A program made the translations under genes and the position numbers. 64,000 bases of DNA. Origin: Planctomycetota bacterium (GTDB lineage: Bacteria > Planctomycetota > UBA1135 > GCA-002686595). Below, piece by piece: positions 8,926 through 17,023 of the stretch. The stretch spans positions 1 to 64,000 of the forward strand of contig JABABA010000009.1 in the NCBI GenBank assembly GCA_014238415.1, given 5' to 3'. The notes below the pieces were generated by a model that saw only the letters and a list, made by a program, of their open reading frames with translations, made no database searches and was not told where the DNA came from. The first letter of the stretch is position 1, and each line of letters starts with the position of its first letter.

Positions 8926-9498
8926 ATGGGATCCACAGGGAACAGCCCGTCAACCTGGCGAGAGGCGCAAACGGCCGAGGATCTGTGTGCCTGCGCGCTA
9001 GAGTTCCTGACAGGTAAACTCCTGAACTTCCCCGGTTGGGGTGCTCCTAATCTGGATGAAGAGAGTGATGCCCTCATCCCAACCCTGAAGCATTGCTGTC
9101 GGGCGGGGTTCTTGACTGTGGCTTCCCAACCCGCTGGCACTGAATTACCTGGAGCGGATGGGCGCATGGAACGCCGACGGGCCTTCGTGACGGGATTTGC
9201 GTCAACTCCTGCTCTTGAGCGCATGGGGCGGGAGTTGCCAGACGGACTTGTACTCTTCGCCCATGAGTCTTCCATGCTCGATCTAGGATGCGGCATGGTG
9301 GTAGGCGAACGAGGAGACGATGCGTTTCTACTGGCAGGCGGAGCGGCTGGGCCGCTGGAACTCGAGTACTTTCGAGAGGAGTCGACCATCCAAGCCACAC
9401 AGGATCTGGCCAGTTGGAGCTTCGTGAGCCTGGTCGATGAGGACTGGAACGAAGACGATAGACTCTGGAGCCACCTGAACCGGGTCCTCGCACCCTGA
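8926..9498 (+). CDS. DUF6919-like protein of unknown function
   Basis: The 190-residue soluble protein begins MGSTGNSPSTWREAQ. The pattern WREA, then LEFLTGKLLNFPGWG, DEESDALIPTLKH, CCRAGFLTVASQPAG and RRAFVTGFA matches my memory of DUF6919, a domain best known from actinomycetes. No function is established. The start at 8926 is chosen because the WREA motif follows shortly; an in-frame start at 8896 would overlap the transporter promoter region more. The gene lies between a divergent transporter and a MauE-like gene with no obvious functional link. Horizontal origin is possible but is an inference from family distribution alone. Confidence 0.65.
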   Translation: MGSTGNSPSTWREAQTAEDLCACALEFLTGKLLNFPGWGAPNLDEESDALIPTLKHCCRAGFLTVASQPAGTELPGADGRMERRRAFVTGFASTPALERMGRELPDGLVLFAHESSMLDLGCGMVVGERGDDAFLLAGGAAGPLELEYFREESTIQATQDLASWSFVSLVDEDWNEDDRLWSHLNRVLAP

Positions 9499-9557
9499 CT
9501 TGCCTTGATTAGGGACTCACTCTGCCACGCCTCTGCCGTAGCATCTGCCAGCGACCC

Positions 9558-10613
9558 ATGAGCGAACCCAACTACGACGACGAGCTTTCCCCCGACCCCG
9601 CCTGGGTTGCAATTCTTCTGGCCTGCCTTTGGATCGCGCTGGGTGCGGCCTTCAAGCTGCATTCGGCCTCTCCCATGGATGTGCCCGAGGTGGTGCGCGA
9701 CCTTGCCAGAAACTGGTTGGGGTTGGATGCGGCGGGGACCTACCGCGCTGCCATTACGATTGAGTTGTGGATCGTGGCCACGGCGATTCTGAGACCTCGG
9801 CTGGGTTGGATTCTGCTGGTCATACAGTACTTGATCTTCCTAGGAATCCTGGTGCAGCTGATGGTTGTGGGTGCGGAGCATTGCGGTTGCTTTGGAGGCA
9901 CCGTGGACGTCAAGCCCTGGCAGATGGCACTGGTAGATGGATCCTTGTTGCTGGGGCTCCTGGCCTCAAAGCCTTGGCTCAGACTGCCAGTGACGCCGGG
10001 GCACCCCATCGCGCTCTTCACCCTGGCGGGTTTCTTCGGACTGGCGGCTTGGGCTCCTTATTACTTCTTCACGACAGCAGACGCGCCCTTGATGCCTGGA
10101 ACGCCAGAGGGCGAGACCACGGCTGTGAGGAACCAGGAAGAAACCTCAACGGATCCTGATGCCCCTACCAACGAACAAGGGAGCGAAGCGAGCACCCCTG
10201 CCAACGAAACCGGTCCCGTCCTGCCTGACTTCGCCGAATTGCATCCTGAATCCTGGGAGGGCAGCGACATTGGTTCTCTGGACCTGGCCCGCTGGCTCAC
10301 CGAAGGGGCTGACATGATGTACATGGTGCCTCCGGGCGCACGGGTGATTCTCTACCGGCGCAGTTGCGATGTGTGCGCGACACACTTGGAAGAGCTCGCT
10401 CTGAACCCCGATCCATCCCTGCCGATTGCCTTGATTCGCATTCCAGATGCTGACGAGTCGGTGACCACGCTGGTCGAGGTCTTGCCCGAGGCGGTTTGGA
10501 GCGGCGAGTTGCATCACCTCAAGAAAGGCTACGCGGTACAAACGCCCCAGTCATTTGAGGTGTCGGATGAGTTGACTGTGCAGAACTTGATTGACCTGAG
10601 CGAGGGACACTAG
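9558..10613 (+). CDS. MauE/DoxX-like membrane protein with C-terminal CxxC domain
   Basis: The 351-residue product has four to five transmembrane helices in residues 15-175, including the MauE-type signature EHCGCFGG after the third helix. In methylamine utilisation and related systems MauE-like proteins are linked to disulfide handling. A low-complexity acidic linker of about 55 residues leads to a soluble domain containing ILYRRSCDVCATHLEELA, which resembles the start of a thioredoxin fold with a CxxC pair. The downstream lipoprotein gene begins three bases after the stop and carries an equivalent CxxC motif, so the two are surely co-transcribed. A role in periplasmic thiol-disulfide exchange is inferred. 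The start ATG at 9558 is the first in frame. Confidence 0.75.
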   Translation: MSEPNYDDELSPDPAWVAILLACLWIALGAAFKLHSASPMDVPEVVRDLARNWLGLDAAGTYRAAITIELWIVATAILRPRLGWILLVIQYLIFLGILVQLMVVGAEHCGCFGGTVDVKPWQMALVDGSLLLGLLASKPWLRLPVTPGHPIALFTLAGFFGLAAWAPYYFFTTADAPLMPGTPEGETTAVRNQEETSTDPDAPTNEQGSEASTPANETGPVLPDFAELHPESWEGSDIGSLDLARWLTEGADMMYMVPPGARVILYRRSCDVCATHLEELALNPDPSLPIALIRIPDADESVTTLVEVLPEAVWSGELHHLKKGYAVQTPQSFEVSDELTVQNLIDLSEGH

Positions 10614-10615
10614 AA

Positions 10616-11062
10616 ATGGTCGCAAGAGTCGCGCTGGCTTTGACCCTGCTGCTGGGAACAACCGCCTGCGACCAGCAACCCGCACCGGACTGGGCCTGGT
10701 TCGAGCCCACAGAATGGGAGGGGCAGCGGCTGGAAGAGACCTCACTGGCCCCCTGGATCGTCGGCGGCATCGATGGTATCCAACTGCCCGCGCGAGTCAT
10801 CCTCTACCGCTCGGGCTGCGAACAATGCGGCCAGCACTTCGATGCATTGGCAAAGAACCATATGCCCGGAGCCCTGACCTTGATCCTGGTACCCGAACCT
10901 GAAGACTCTGGCCCGTCCGTACGCGAGCGCGCTCCGGACCACAACCACCTAGAACTGACTCGTTTGCCCCGGGGCTATGGAGTGCCGACGCCCACGGTGC
11001 TGCTGATCAACAAGGGTCAACGCATCACCCATGTGCGCACCGGGGATACTCGAATCCAGTAA
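10616..11062 (+). CDS. Lipoprotein with thioredoxin-like CxxC motif
   Basis: The 148-residue product has a lipoprotein signal (ALTLLLGTTACDQQ, with Cys near residue 19). The mature part contains VILYRSGCEQCGQHFDALA, almost the same motif as in the C-terminal domain of the preceding gene (VILYRRSCDVCATHLEELA), followed by LTLILVPEPED and LPRGYGVPTPTVLLI, the latter resembling the cis-proline region of thioredoxin folds. This suggests a small membrane-tethered thiol-disulfide protein acting with the upstream MauE-like protein, possibly after a partial duplication. The two genes are three bases apart. No family name can be given with confidence. Confidence 0.7.
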   Translation: MVARVALALTLLLGTTACDQQPAPDWAWFEPTEWEGQRLEETSLAPWIVGGIDGIQLPARVILYRSGCEQCGQHFDALAKNHMPGALTLILVPEPEDSGPSVRERAPDHNHLELTRLPRGYGVPTPTVLLINKGQRITHVRTGDTRIQ

Positions 11063-11086
11063 CACGGTTTCGAGAGCGGTTCCAGG

Positions 11087-12079
11087 TCACTTGAGAGCGA
11101 CCAGGTAGCCAATCCAGGCGATACAGTTCTCGCCCTTTTCGTCGAAGTCAAACTCGCCATTGCCTTCTTCTTCGTCGTCTTCATCAGTGCCCTCAAAATA
11201 GGGGCGCACAGTCTCGAAGCCAGCGTCGTAGAGCACATCCTTCAATTCCGGCAACCCCCACAGGCGCCAGTCGTAGGTGAAGGCATTGGTCATTTCAGAG
11301 CCATCGGAGAAACGGAAGTGGATGGCGCACTTGTATTCACCGGTGCCGGGCCAGTACTCGGCCTGATCCCAGACATAGGTAAAGGCGTCGTCGTCTATCT
11401 CGCGCTCCTCTTCCTGTTCCATCAGGGCATCGGGGCCCCCGTAGATGTCCATCAGGAAGATGCCGTCTGCAGCCAGATCCCGGTGAATGCAGCGGAAATA
11501 GTTGAGCAACTCCTCGCGCTCCTTGAAACAAAAGTATGAGAAGTTCTGGGCCACAGTCATGTCTGGCCTCTTGTCGGCTGGATCGCGCACATCCGCCAGG
11601 TGGAAGGTCATACGGGCATCCCCGTCTGAGACGGAACCAAAGTTGTGCACCTTGCCCCACTCCACCGGAACAGAATCCAGGTCAAAGCCCTCAGCGGTGT
11701 TCAGCGTGTCGCGACTCAAGAACTCCGCGGCCATGGCGGCCGTACCGCAGAAATCCTCGCGAAAGTGACGCAGAGGCCGCTCGCGCAACTCTTGGAAGAC
11801 ACGGGTAGCAAAATCCACATCTGTTTCCGGCGAATTCACCGAGCGTTGGTACAAGTCCAGCCGATCCGCAGTCTTGGCCGTCAGGCGACGCTTCTTGCCA
11901 CCCTTCAGCTTGTTCCTGCGCTTGTTCTTGTTCTTGTTCTTATTCTTGTTCTTGTTTTTCCCCTTGTTCTTGCCCTTTTGTTTGGGCTCGCTACTGGAAT
12001 CCATGCTGCCGGTTCCTGTGGGAATGGTGACGGTCGCCTCATCTGGTGTGAGGGCGGCACCGTTCGATTGCTGTGTCAT
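11087..12079 (-). CDS. Class I SAM-dependent methyltransferase with Lys/Asn-rich N-terminus
   Basis: The 330-residue product has a basic N-terminal region (about 30-60) built from alternating Lys and Asn, then a class I methyltransferase domain. The family signature RHFREDFCGTAAMAAEFL forms the SAM-binding loop, followed by AEGFDLDSVPVEWG (acidic end of strand 2) and MTVAQNFSYFCFKEREELLNYF. The C-terminal part ends GENCIAWIGYLVALK after a very acidic stretch (TDEDDEEEGNGEF). The substrate is unknown. The start MTQQSNGAA at 12079 is preferred over an upstream in-frame start at 12289 that would overlap the peptidase gene. The basic repeat may bind nucleic acid, which would suit an RNA or ribosomal substrate, but that is speculation. 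Confidence 0.82.
   Translation of the reverse strand: MTQQSNGAALTPDEATVTIPTGTGSMDSSSEPKQKGKNKGKNKNKNKNKNKNKRRNKLKGGKKRRLTAKTADRLDLYQRSVNSPETDVDFATRVFQELRERPLRHFREDFCGTAAMAAEFLSRDTLNTAEGFDLDSVPVEWGKVHNFGSVSDGDARMTFHLADVRDPADKRPDMTVAQNFSYFCFKEREELLNYFRCIHRDLAADGIFLMDIYGGPDALMEQEEEREIDDDAFTYVWDQAEYWPGTGEYKCAIHFRFSDGSEMTNAFTYDWRLWGLPELKDVLYDAGFETVRPYFEGTDEDDEEEGNGEFDFDEKGENCIAWIGYLVALK
11920..11975. repeat. Hexanucleotide tandem repeat encoding (Lys-Asn)n
   Basis: About nine imperfect copies of a 6-base unit (ttgttc and variants on the plus strand) lie inside the methyltransferase gene and encode alternating Lys and Asn on the minus strand. Whole-unit changes keep the frame, so copy number could vary between strains without inactivating the gene. 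Confidence 0.8.
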
Positions 12080-12207
12080 GCTCGCTACTTGGGAAGGAAG
12101 GAAAAAACAAAGGCCTGAAGAAGCGCTGGATACTAACGGCGCAGGTCCTTGATGAAAAGCAAAAGAAACTGGGCCCCAGAAAGAGGACCCGTACAACTTC
12201 CTTCCAA

Positions 12208-13668
12208 TCAGCGTCTCAGATTCGGCTCCCCTTCCTCCCATGCGGGAGTCAGCGCCCCATCCACCACCGCCCGCACCGCAGTCAAGCAAGCTTTGCCAGC
12301 CTCCAGCATGTGATCGAAGTCGATGGCATCCACCTCATCGCTCACGCGGTGATAGTCCTTGTGCATGTTGTAGCTCGAAAGTGTCTGCCCAACGATGCCC
12401 GCCTGTACGAAGACGATATTGTCCGAGCGCGTGAAGAAACGCTGGCTCGGACGAGGGTCCGCTACAACCCCCACACCAGCCGCAGCGATCAGAGGCCCCA
12501 GATTCGTACGATCCCAACCGGTGAACCACAGCTTTCCTGAGCCTCCCACCATCTCGTCCGGCCGGCCCAGCATCTCGAAATTGAGATTGCAGACCACCTT
12601 GCTCAGGTCCACAGGGCAGTTGTCAACAAACCAGTGAGTCCCGAGCATGCCCACCTCCTCGGCTGCAGCCAGGAGGATCACCACAGTACGCACAGGGGCT
12701 TCGCCACGAGCAAGTGCCTCGGCCAGTTCGAGCACTGTAGCCACGCCTGAAGCATCATCATCGGCCCCATTCAGAATGCGGTCTTCTGATCCATCTCCCG
12801 CAACCGACTCTGGGCGTACGCCCATGTGGTCAAAGTGCGCTGAAAGCACGATGATTTCGTTGGCAGCTTCAGGATTCGAGGTTGTCCCCCGCCCGGGAAT
12901 GATGCCCACCACATTGCGCTCTGCCACCGCCATGTCTCCCCCATGAGGATCGAAGACCACGCGCTTCCAATCCTTCGCACGTGCCCCAACATCACCCCGT
13001 AGGGTAAGGTCTGGTGCAAGAGTCTCCTCAGCCCCCTTGATCAGGCTCAGACGCCGTCCCCGGGGCAAGCCCAACTCGCGCCCCGGCCTGGAACTCGCCT
13101 CACGCAGGACCAAACCCAGGCCAACACCCGACTCATGCCCCCCTGCTATCAAAATGCGCCTCTGCTCCCCAGCACTTGTGTGAAACAAGAGGCAGGTCTC
13201 AGGGCCCATGTCCTTGGGTAATTCATCCCCCTTCTGCACATGCAAGATATCAAAGGGACCTCTCACCCCCGGTGCGCCGGACATACGCATCAAGAACTCG
13301 ATGCCATACTTGGCTTGTACTTCTCGACCCTCCGAATCTGTAAGGACCAGTTCAGGTGTAGCATCGAATTCCTGCCGTACCAAGGGCACGGGTTGGAACA
13401 TGCCCTCCAATGACTCCAAGGACTGCACGCCAACCTGTTCGAGTGCCGCCCCCAGGTATTCTGATACGCGCACCGACTCCGGGCTGCCTGCCTTTCGCCC
13501 TCGCATCTCATCAGAAGCCAGATAGGACAGGTGATGACGCAGAGCCTGCTTGGTGATTTCCGCGTTCGCTGGCGGAAATTCCAACTCCTGCACGGAATCC
13601 TGTGCGGGCACTCCAGCAGCCGCAGCAAACAGACAAATACACCCTAGGATGAAAGCAGAGATTTTCAT
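12208..13668 (-). CDS. Secreted M28-family zinc aminopeptidase
   Basis: The 486-residue product starts with a signal peptide (MKISAFILGCICLFAAAAG, likely cut after VPAQ). The zinc-binding motifs of M28 peptidases are all present: SAHFDHMG with the first His (about 278), GADDDASGVA with the bridging Asp (about 301-305) and ILLAAAEEVGMLG with the catalytic Glu pair (about 336-337). Later zinc ligands are likely Asp in FTRSDNIVF and His in MHKDYH. Family members are exported aminopeptidases that release N-terminal residues from peptides. An insertion between the N-terminal helix region and the catalytic core fits a protease-associated domain. The start at 13668 is chosen for the signal peptide; a longer in-frame extension to 13725 is unlikely. 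Confidence 0.9.
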   Translation of the reverse strand: MKISAFILGCICLFAAAAGVPAQDSVQELEFPPANAEITKQALRHHLSYLASDEMRGRKAGSPESVRVSEYLGAALEQVGVQSLESLEGMFQPVPLVRQEFDATPELVLTDSEGREVQAKYGIEFLMRMSGAPGVRGPFDILHVQKGDELPKDMGPETCLLFHTSAGEQRRILIAGGHESGVGLGLVLREASSRPGRELGLPRGRRLSLIKGAEETLAPDLTLRGDVGARAKDWKRVVFDPHGGDMAVAERNVVGIIPGRGTTSNPEAANEIIVLSAHFDHMGVRPESVAGDGSEDRILNGADDDASGVATVLELAEALARGEAPVRTVVILLAAAEEVGMLGTHWFVDNCPVDLSKVVCNLNFEMLGRPDEMVGGSGKLWFTGWDRTNLGPLIAAAGVGVVADPRPSQRFFTRSDNIVFVQAGIVGQTLSSYNMHKDYHRVSDEVDAIDFDHMLEAGKACLTAVRAVVDGALTPAWEEGEPNLRR

Positions 13669-13844
13669 GGCGAACAGCCTAACCCCATTCCTGGAGCCTG
13701 CGCCTGCTCGGCAGTGAGGTTTCACCTTCCCCCAACATCACGGCGCATGGCCAGCACCTTCAAGAAACCACAGCGAGGTCCCCAACCCTTGGGAACCCCG
13801 CTGCAATAGTGCTCTTGGACTGAGTCAGCCCCAGTCGACGCTCC

Positions 13845-14126
13845 TCAGTTCAATCCACGCTGGATCTGGGTGACTTCCCGCAGAGTCTGGAACAAGCGCT
13901 CATTATCCCGAGGCTCCCCGACCCGAATGCGCACAGCCCCGTCAACTCCGCGCGGAACCTTCATGGTTCCCGGCTCGATTCGTCGGTTGATCTTACGAGC
14001 CAGATCGGACGGGTTGTCCACTTTGATCAGAATCCAATCCCCCACCGATGGCATGGGATTGATCCCAGGAATGGTGGACAGACGTGAGAATAAACGATCC
14101 TTCTCGGGTGAAGTTTCAAATGACAT
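13845..14126 (-). CDS. Stand-alone aminotransferase small domain (HisC-like C-terminus)
   Basis: The 93-residue product begins MSFETSPEKD at ATG 14126, with a good ribosome site (GAGGAGGG) just upstream. Its body (GDWILIKVDNPSDLARKIN, then RIEPGTMKVPRG, then AVRIRVGEPRDNERLF) matches the C-terminal small domain of fold-type I aminotransferases such as histidinol-phosphate aminotransferase. The large PLP-binding domain with the catalytic lysine is absent, so it cannot be an active aminotransferase by itself. It may be a remnant, a partner subunit, or a domain repurposed for binding. It is divergent from homoserine kinase. The longer frame running upstream to 14588 is antisense to that gene and is not credible. 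Confidence 0.7.
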   Translation of the reverse strand: MSFETSPEKDRLFSRLSTIPGINPMPSVGDWILIKVDNPSDLARKINRRIEPGTMKVPRGVDGAVRIRVGEPRDNERLFQTLREVTQIQRGLN

Positions 14127-14367
14127 CGATCCCTCCTCGATTCGATGAGTCCTCGGACGACTGTGCGGAGTCGGTTCGAAGGTTTTGACAGCGGTCGGGC
14201 GGGAAGAGCTTCTCCCCCTGATCCCATAAGCACACGGCGGTCGTGAGCGTTTGAAACCAAAAACCATCCAGACTGCTTGGCATGAACTGAAGGTAGAAAG
14301 CAAAAGTGCAAAGGACAAGAACAGAATCCATGGACCTTTTGGGTCGCACATGGGAGACTGGGCCGCC

Positions 14368-15330
14368 ATGCAGAACCTGCTCGTCACCGTTCCCGCCTCC
14401 AGTTCGAACCTGGGGCCGGGTTTCGACTGCCTTGGGTTGTGCTTGGACCTGATGCTTGAGGTCACTCTGGTCGGCCCGGCTACGGGTAAATACCACGAGT
14501 TCGTGAGCCTCGAAAAAGAAGCGCATTCCTGGCCAACTGCCCCCAAGACCCCACCCGGTACGATCAAGCAGAGAGATTCGAAAGCCAATTCCTTTCTGAT
14601 CGCCTTTGACCGCGCCCTTCAGCAGTTCGGCGTGCCCCTCGCCCCCTTTTCATTCGCAGTCACCAGCGAAATCCCCCTGGGCCGCGGGCTGGGCTCCAGC
14701 GGAGCGGCGGTGGCGGCGGGCCTGGTACTCGCAGCCGAGGTCGCCGGACGCCCCCAGGGGACAAGCCTGCGCCGGGATCTGGTGAGTCTGGGGGCCGAAA
14801 TCGAAGGCCACCCTGACAACAGCACCGCTTCCCTTTGCGGTGGATGCACCCTGGCCTTGTCGACTGAATCGGGCTGGAATGTACTGCAACCGCCAGTTGC
14901 CGAGTCCATCGGCATCGCCATCGCTTGGGGCTCCACGCCCCTCGCAACCAGTGAGGCACGCCTCGCCTTGCCCGAGATCGTGGACTTCCCCGATGCCGCC
15001 GATCAACCCAGACGACTGGCATTCTTGCTGGAGGGCCTGCGCTCAGGGGATGGGGCCCTGCTGACCCTGGGTGGCGTGGACCACCTGCACGAGGCCTTCC
15101 GGCTGCCCCTGATCCCGGGCGGGGCCGAGGCCCAGGAGGCTGGTCGAAAGGCCGGGGCATGGAGCGTGACCCTTTCCGGCGCGGGTTCAGGCATGCTGGC
15201 CTTGGCCCCTCTGGAAAAGGCCGGAGACGTGGCTCAGGCCATGGGCACGGTGCTCGAAGAGCGAGATGGGCCTGCCCTGCATCGAGTGGCGCGTGTTTGC
15301 CGTGAAGGTGCGGCCCTGAGCCGGCCCTAG
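14368..15330 (+). CDS. thrB: Homoserine kinase
   Basis: The 320-residue GHMP-family kinase phosphorylates homoserine with ATP in threonine biosynthesis. The N-terminus LLVTVPASSSNLGPGFDCLG is the ThrB signature, and the ATP-binding loop IPLGRGLGSSGAAVAAG follows at about 100-116. EGHPDNSTASLCGG and WSVTLSGAGSGMLAL are the second and third GHMP motifs. The start MQNLL at 14368 places the signature at the usual position; MGDWAA at 14350 is an alternative, and the longer start at 14251 would cover the divergent promoter region. No other threonine genes are adjacent. Confidence 0.93.
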   Translation: MQNLLVTVPASSSNLGPGFDCLGLCLDLMLEVTLVGPATGKYHEFVSLEKEAHSWPTAPKTPPGTIKQRDSKANSFLIAFDRALQQFGVPLAPFSFAVTSEIPLGRGLGSSGAAVAAGLVLAAEVAGRPQGTSLRRDLVSLGAEIEGHPDNSTASLCGGCTLALSTESGWNVLQPPVAESIGIAIAWGSTPLATSEARLALPEIVDFPDAADQPRRLAFLLEGLRSGDGALLTLGGVDHLHEAFRLPLIPGGAEAQEAGRKAGAWSVTLSGAGSGMLALAPLEKAGDVAQAMGTVLEERDGPALHRVARVCREGAALSRP

Positions 15331-15530
15331 GCGTTCCAGGGGCCCTGATTGCACCAAACTGAGAGGGGATGACCAGATTGGGTCCAACCTGCACAAGGGA
15401 TGGAAGAGCGAGAGCCCAACTGAGTTTTTGGGTGCATACTGGAACCAGAGAAGCCACCTCCTGCGTCCCAGGGACCACAACCCGGGGCCACGTTCCCGCC
15501 CAGTCCATCAAGCCCATTCTCTCCTGACAC

Positions 15531-16910
15531 ATGCGATCTCTCCTGACCCTTTTCCTGACAGGGCTGTGCACAGCCACCGCGCTTGCCCAGCAGGCCCCGC
15601 CTACCTCCCGGACGAGCAGCTCCCTGACCACCCCGTTCCTGGCCAGTCGAGGCCTGGTGCGCTGTGGAACTCCCGAAATGGTCTCCGGCGGTTGGAACTT
15701 CAACCCGCCCAGCGACTGCAGCTACAACAGCACCAACCCCACCGCGGCCTATGAGCCCGACGAGATCTGGGAGATCACGGTGGTCTTCCACATCCTGCGG
15801 GACAGCAACGGCAGCGGCAACGTGACCGATGCCCGCTGCCACTCGCAGATCGACATCCTGAACGAGGACTTCCAGGCCATGGCTGGCACCCTGGGCGCTC
15901 CCGGCTACGACACCATGGTGCAGTTCAAACTAGCCACGGTGGATCCCTCTGGCAACGCCACCACCGGCATCAACCGCCACCTCAACAGCACCTGGCACAA
16001 CGATGGAGGTGGCTACTACAACTCTCTCGCCTGGGATCCGCACAACTACCTGAACATCTACTGCAACGAAGCCAGTGGAGCCCTGGGCTATGTGCCCTAT
16101 CTGCCCCAAAACGGCTCGCCGGGCTCGAACTCCGACCGGGTCGTGGCCTACTGGGCTGCGGTGGGTCGCAACGCTCCCATCGGCCCGCCCTACAACCAGG
16201 GCCGCACGGTAACCCACGAGGTGGGCCATTATCTCGGCCTGCACCACACCTTCAACGGTGGCTGCGGTGGTGGAAACTGCTACACCTCGGGCGATCGCAT
16301 CTGCGACACGAACCCCGAAGCCAACCCCAACTTCAGTTGCGGCAACTCTTCGAGCTGCGGTAATTCGGATCCGATCTCGAACTACATGGACTACACCGAT
16401 GATGTGTGCATGAATGAGTACACGCTCGAGCAGACCCGGCGTATCCGCTGCACCCTGCAACACTACCGCCCAAATCTGGCCGAGCCCATCGGCGGCGGCG
16501 GTTTGGGCACGAGCTACTGCCAGTCCAACCTGAACAGCCGTGGCCTGAGGGCAACTTTGACCGTGGCCGGAAGCGCCACGGTGTCTGACAATGATCTGAC
16601 CTTCACGGTGGACGATGCAGCCCTGAACCAGTTCGGCTATCTCCTGATGAGCGTCAATCAGGGCAACGTCAACAACTTCGGCGGCAGCATGGGCGTGCTC
16701 TGCCTGGGCAGCCCCATGATTCGATTCTCAAGCAATGTGCTCAACACAGGCAACGCTGGCACCGTGGACTTCTCCCCGAACCTGAACAACCTGCCCCAGG
16801 GCACAGTGTTCTCACCAGGCGACACCTGGAACTTCCAGCTCTGGTATCGAGATGTGGTTCTGAACCCCACCTCCAACACCACGGACGGGATTTCGATCAC
16901 GTTCCAATAA
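15531..16910 (+). CDS. Secreted M43-family (pappalysin-like) metalloprotease
   Basis: The 459-residue product has a signal peptide (MRSLLTLFLTGLCTATALAQ). The metzincin zinc motif HEVGHYLGLHH lies at about 229-239, and the Met-turn is in ISNYMDYTDDVCMNEYT; both fit M43B (cytophagalysin) proteases, which cut extracellular proteins. Several Cys pairs around GGCGGGNCYTSG and ICDTN probably form disulfides. The final 135 residues form a separate beta-rich domain (SDNDLTFTVDD, GVLCLGSP, PGDTWNFQLWYRD) that I have seen as a recurring C-terminal module in planctomycete secreted proteins. The gene is monocistronic and ends at a large inverted repeat shared with the convergent enzyme-I-like gene. Confidence 0.9.
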   Translation: MRSLLTLFLTGLCTATALAQQAPPTSRTSSSLTTPFLASRGLVRCGTPEMVSGGWNFNPPSDCSYNSTNPTAAYEPDEIWEITVVFHILRDSNGSGNVTDARCHSQIDILNEDFQAMAGTLGAPGYDTMVQFKLATVDPSGNATTGINRHLNSTWHNDGGGYYNSLAWDPHNYLNIYCNEASGALGYVPYLPQNGSPGSNSDRVVAYWAAVGRNAPIGPPYNQGRTVTHEVGHYLGLHHTFNGGCGGGNCYTSGDRICDTNPEANPNFSCGNSSSCGNSDPISNYMDYTDDVCMNEYTLEQTRRIRCTLQHYRPNLAEPIGGGGLGTSYCQSNLNSRGLRATLTVAGSATVSDNDLTFTVDDAALNQFGYLLMSVNQGNVNNFGGSMGVLCLGSPMIRFSSNVLNTGNAGTVDFSPNLNNLPQGTVFSPGDTWNFQLWYRDVVLNPTSNTTDGISITFQ

Positions 16911-16923
16911 GAAGCACCACGAA

Positions 16924-16993
16924 CGAACCCTGGCCCATTCCGCATGCCATCGCCGCTCACGCGACGCAGGTGTGAGGAATGGGCCAGGATTCG
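16924..16993. terminator. Inverted repeat between convergent genes, possible bidirectional terminator
   Basis: CCTGGCCCATTCC at 16929-16941 pairs perfectly with GGAATGGGCCAGG at 16976-16988. After one mismatch, CGAA and TTCG extend the stem to 18 positions, around a 34-base loop. The repeat sits between the stops of the M43 protease and the enzyme-I-like gene. No T-tract follows on either strand, so it may act with Rho or protect 3' ends rather than be a classic intrinsic terminator. Confidence 0.55.
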
Positions 16994-17023
16994 TTGATGG
17001 GATGCTGTAGGACTTTCGTTCCC

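Noticed and set aside
14127-14588. N-terminal extension of the small aminotransferase-domain ORF, running upstream to 14588 on the minus strand
   Set aside because: It is antisense to homoserine kinase, lacks any recognisable domain, and a strong ribosome site lies before the ATG at 14126.
14660-15703. 347-codon minus-strand open frame
   Set aside because: It is antisense to thrB, has low-complexity Pro/Arg composition and no ribosome site; it arises from the high GC content.
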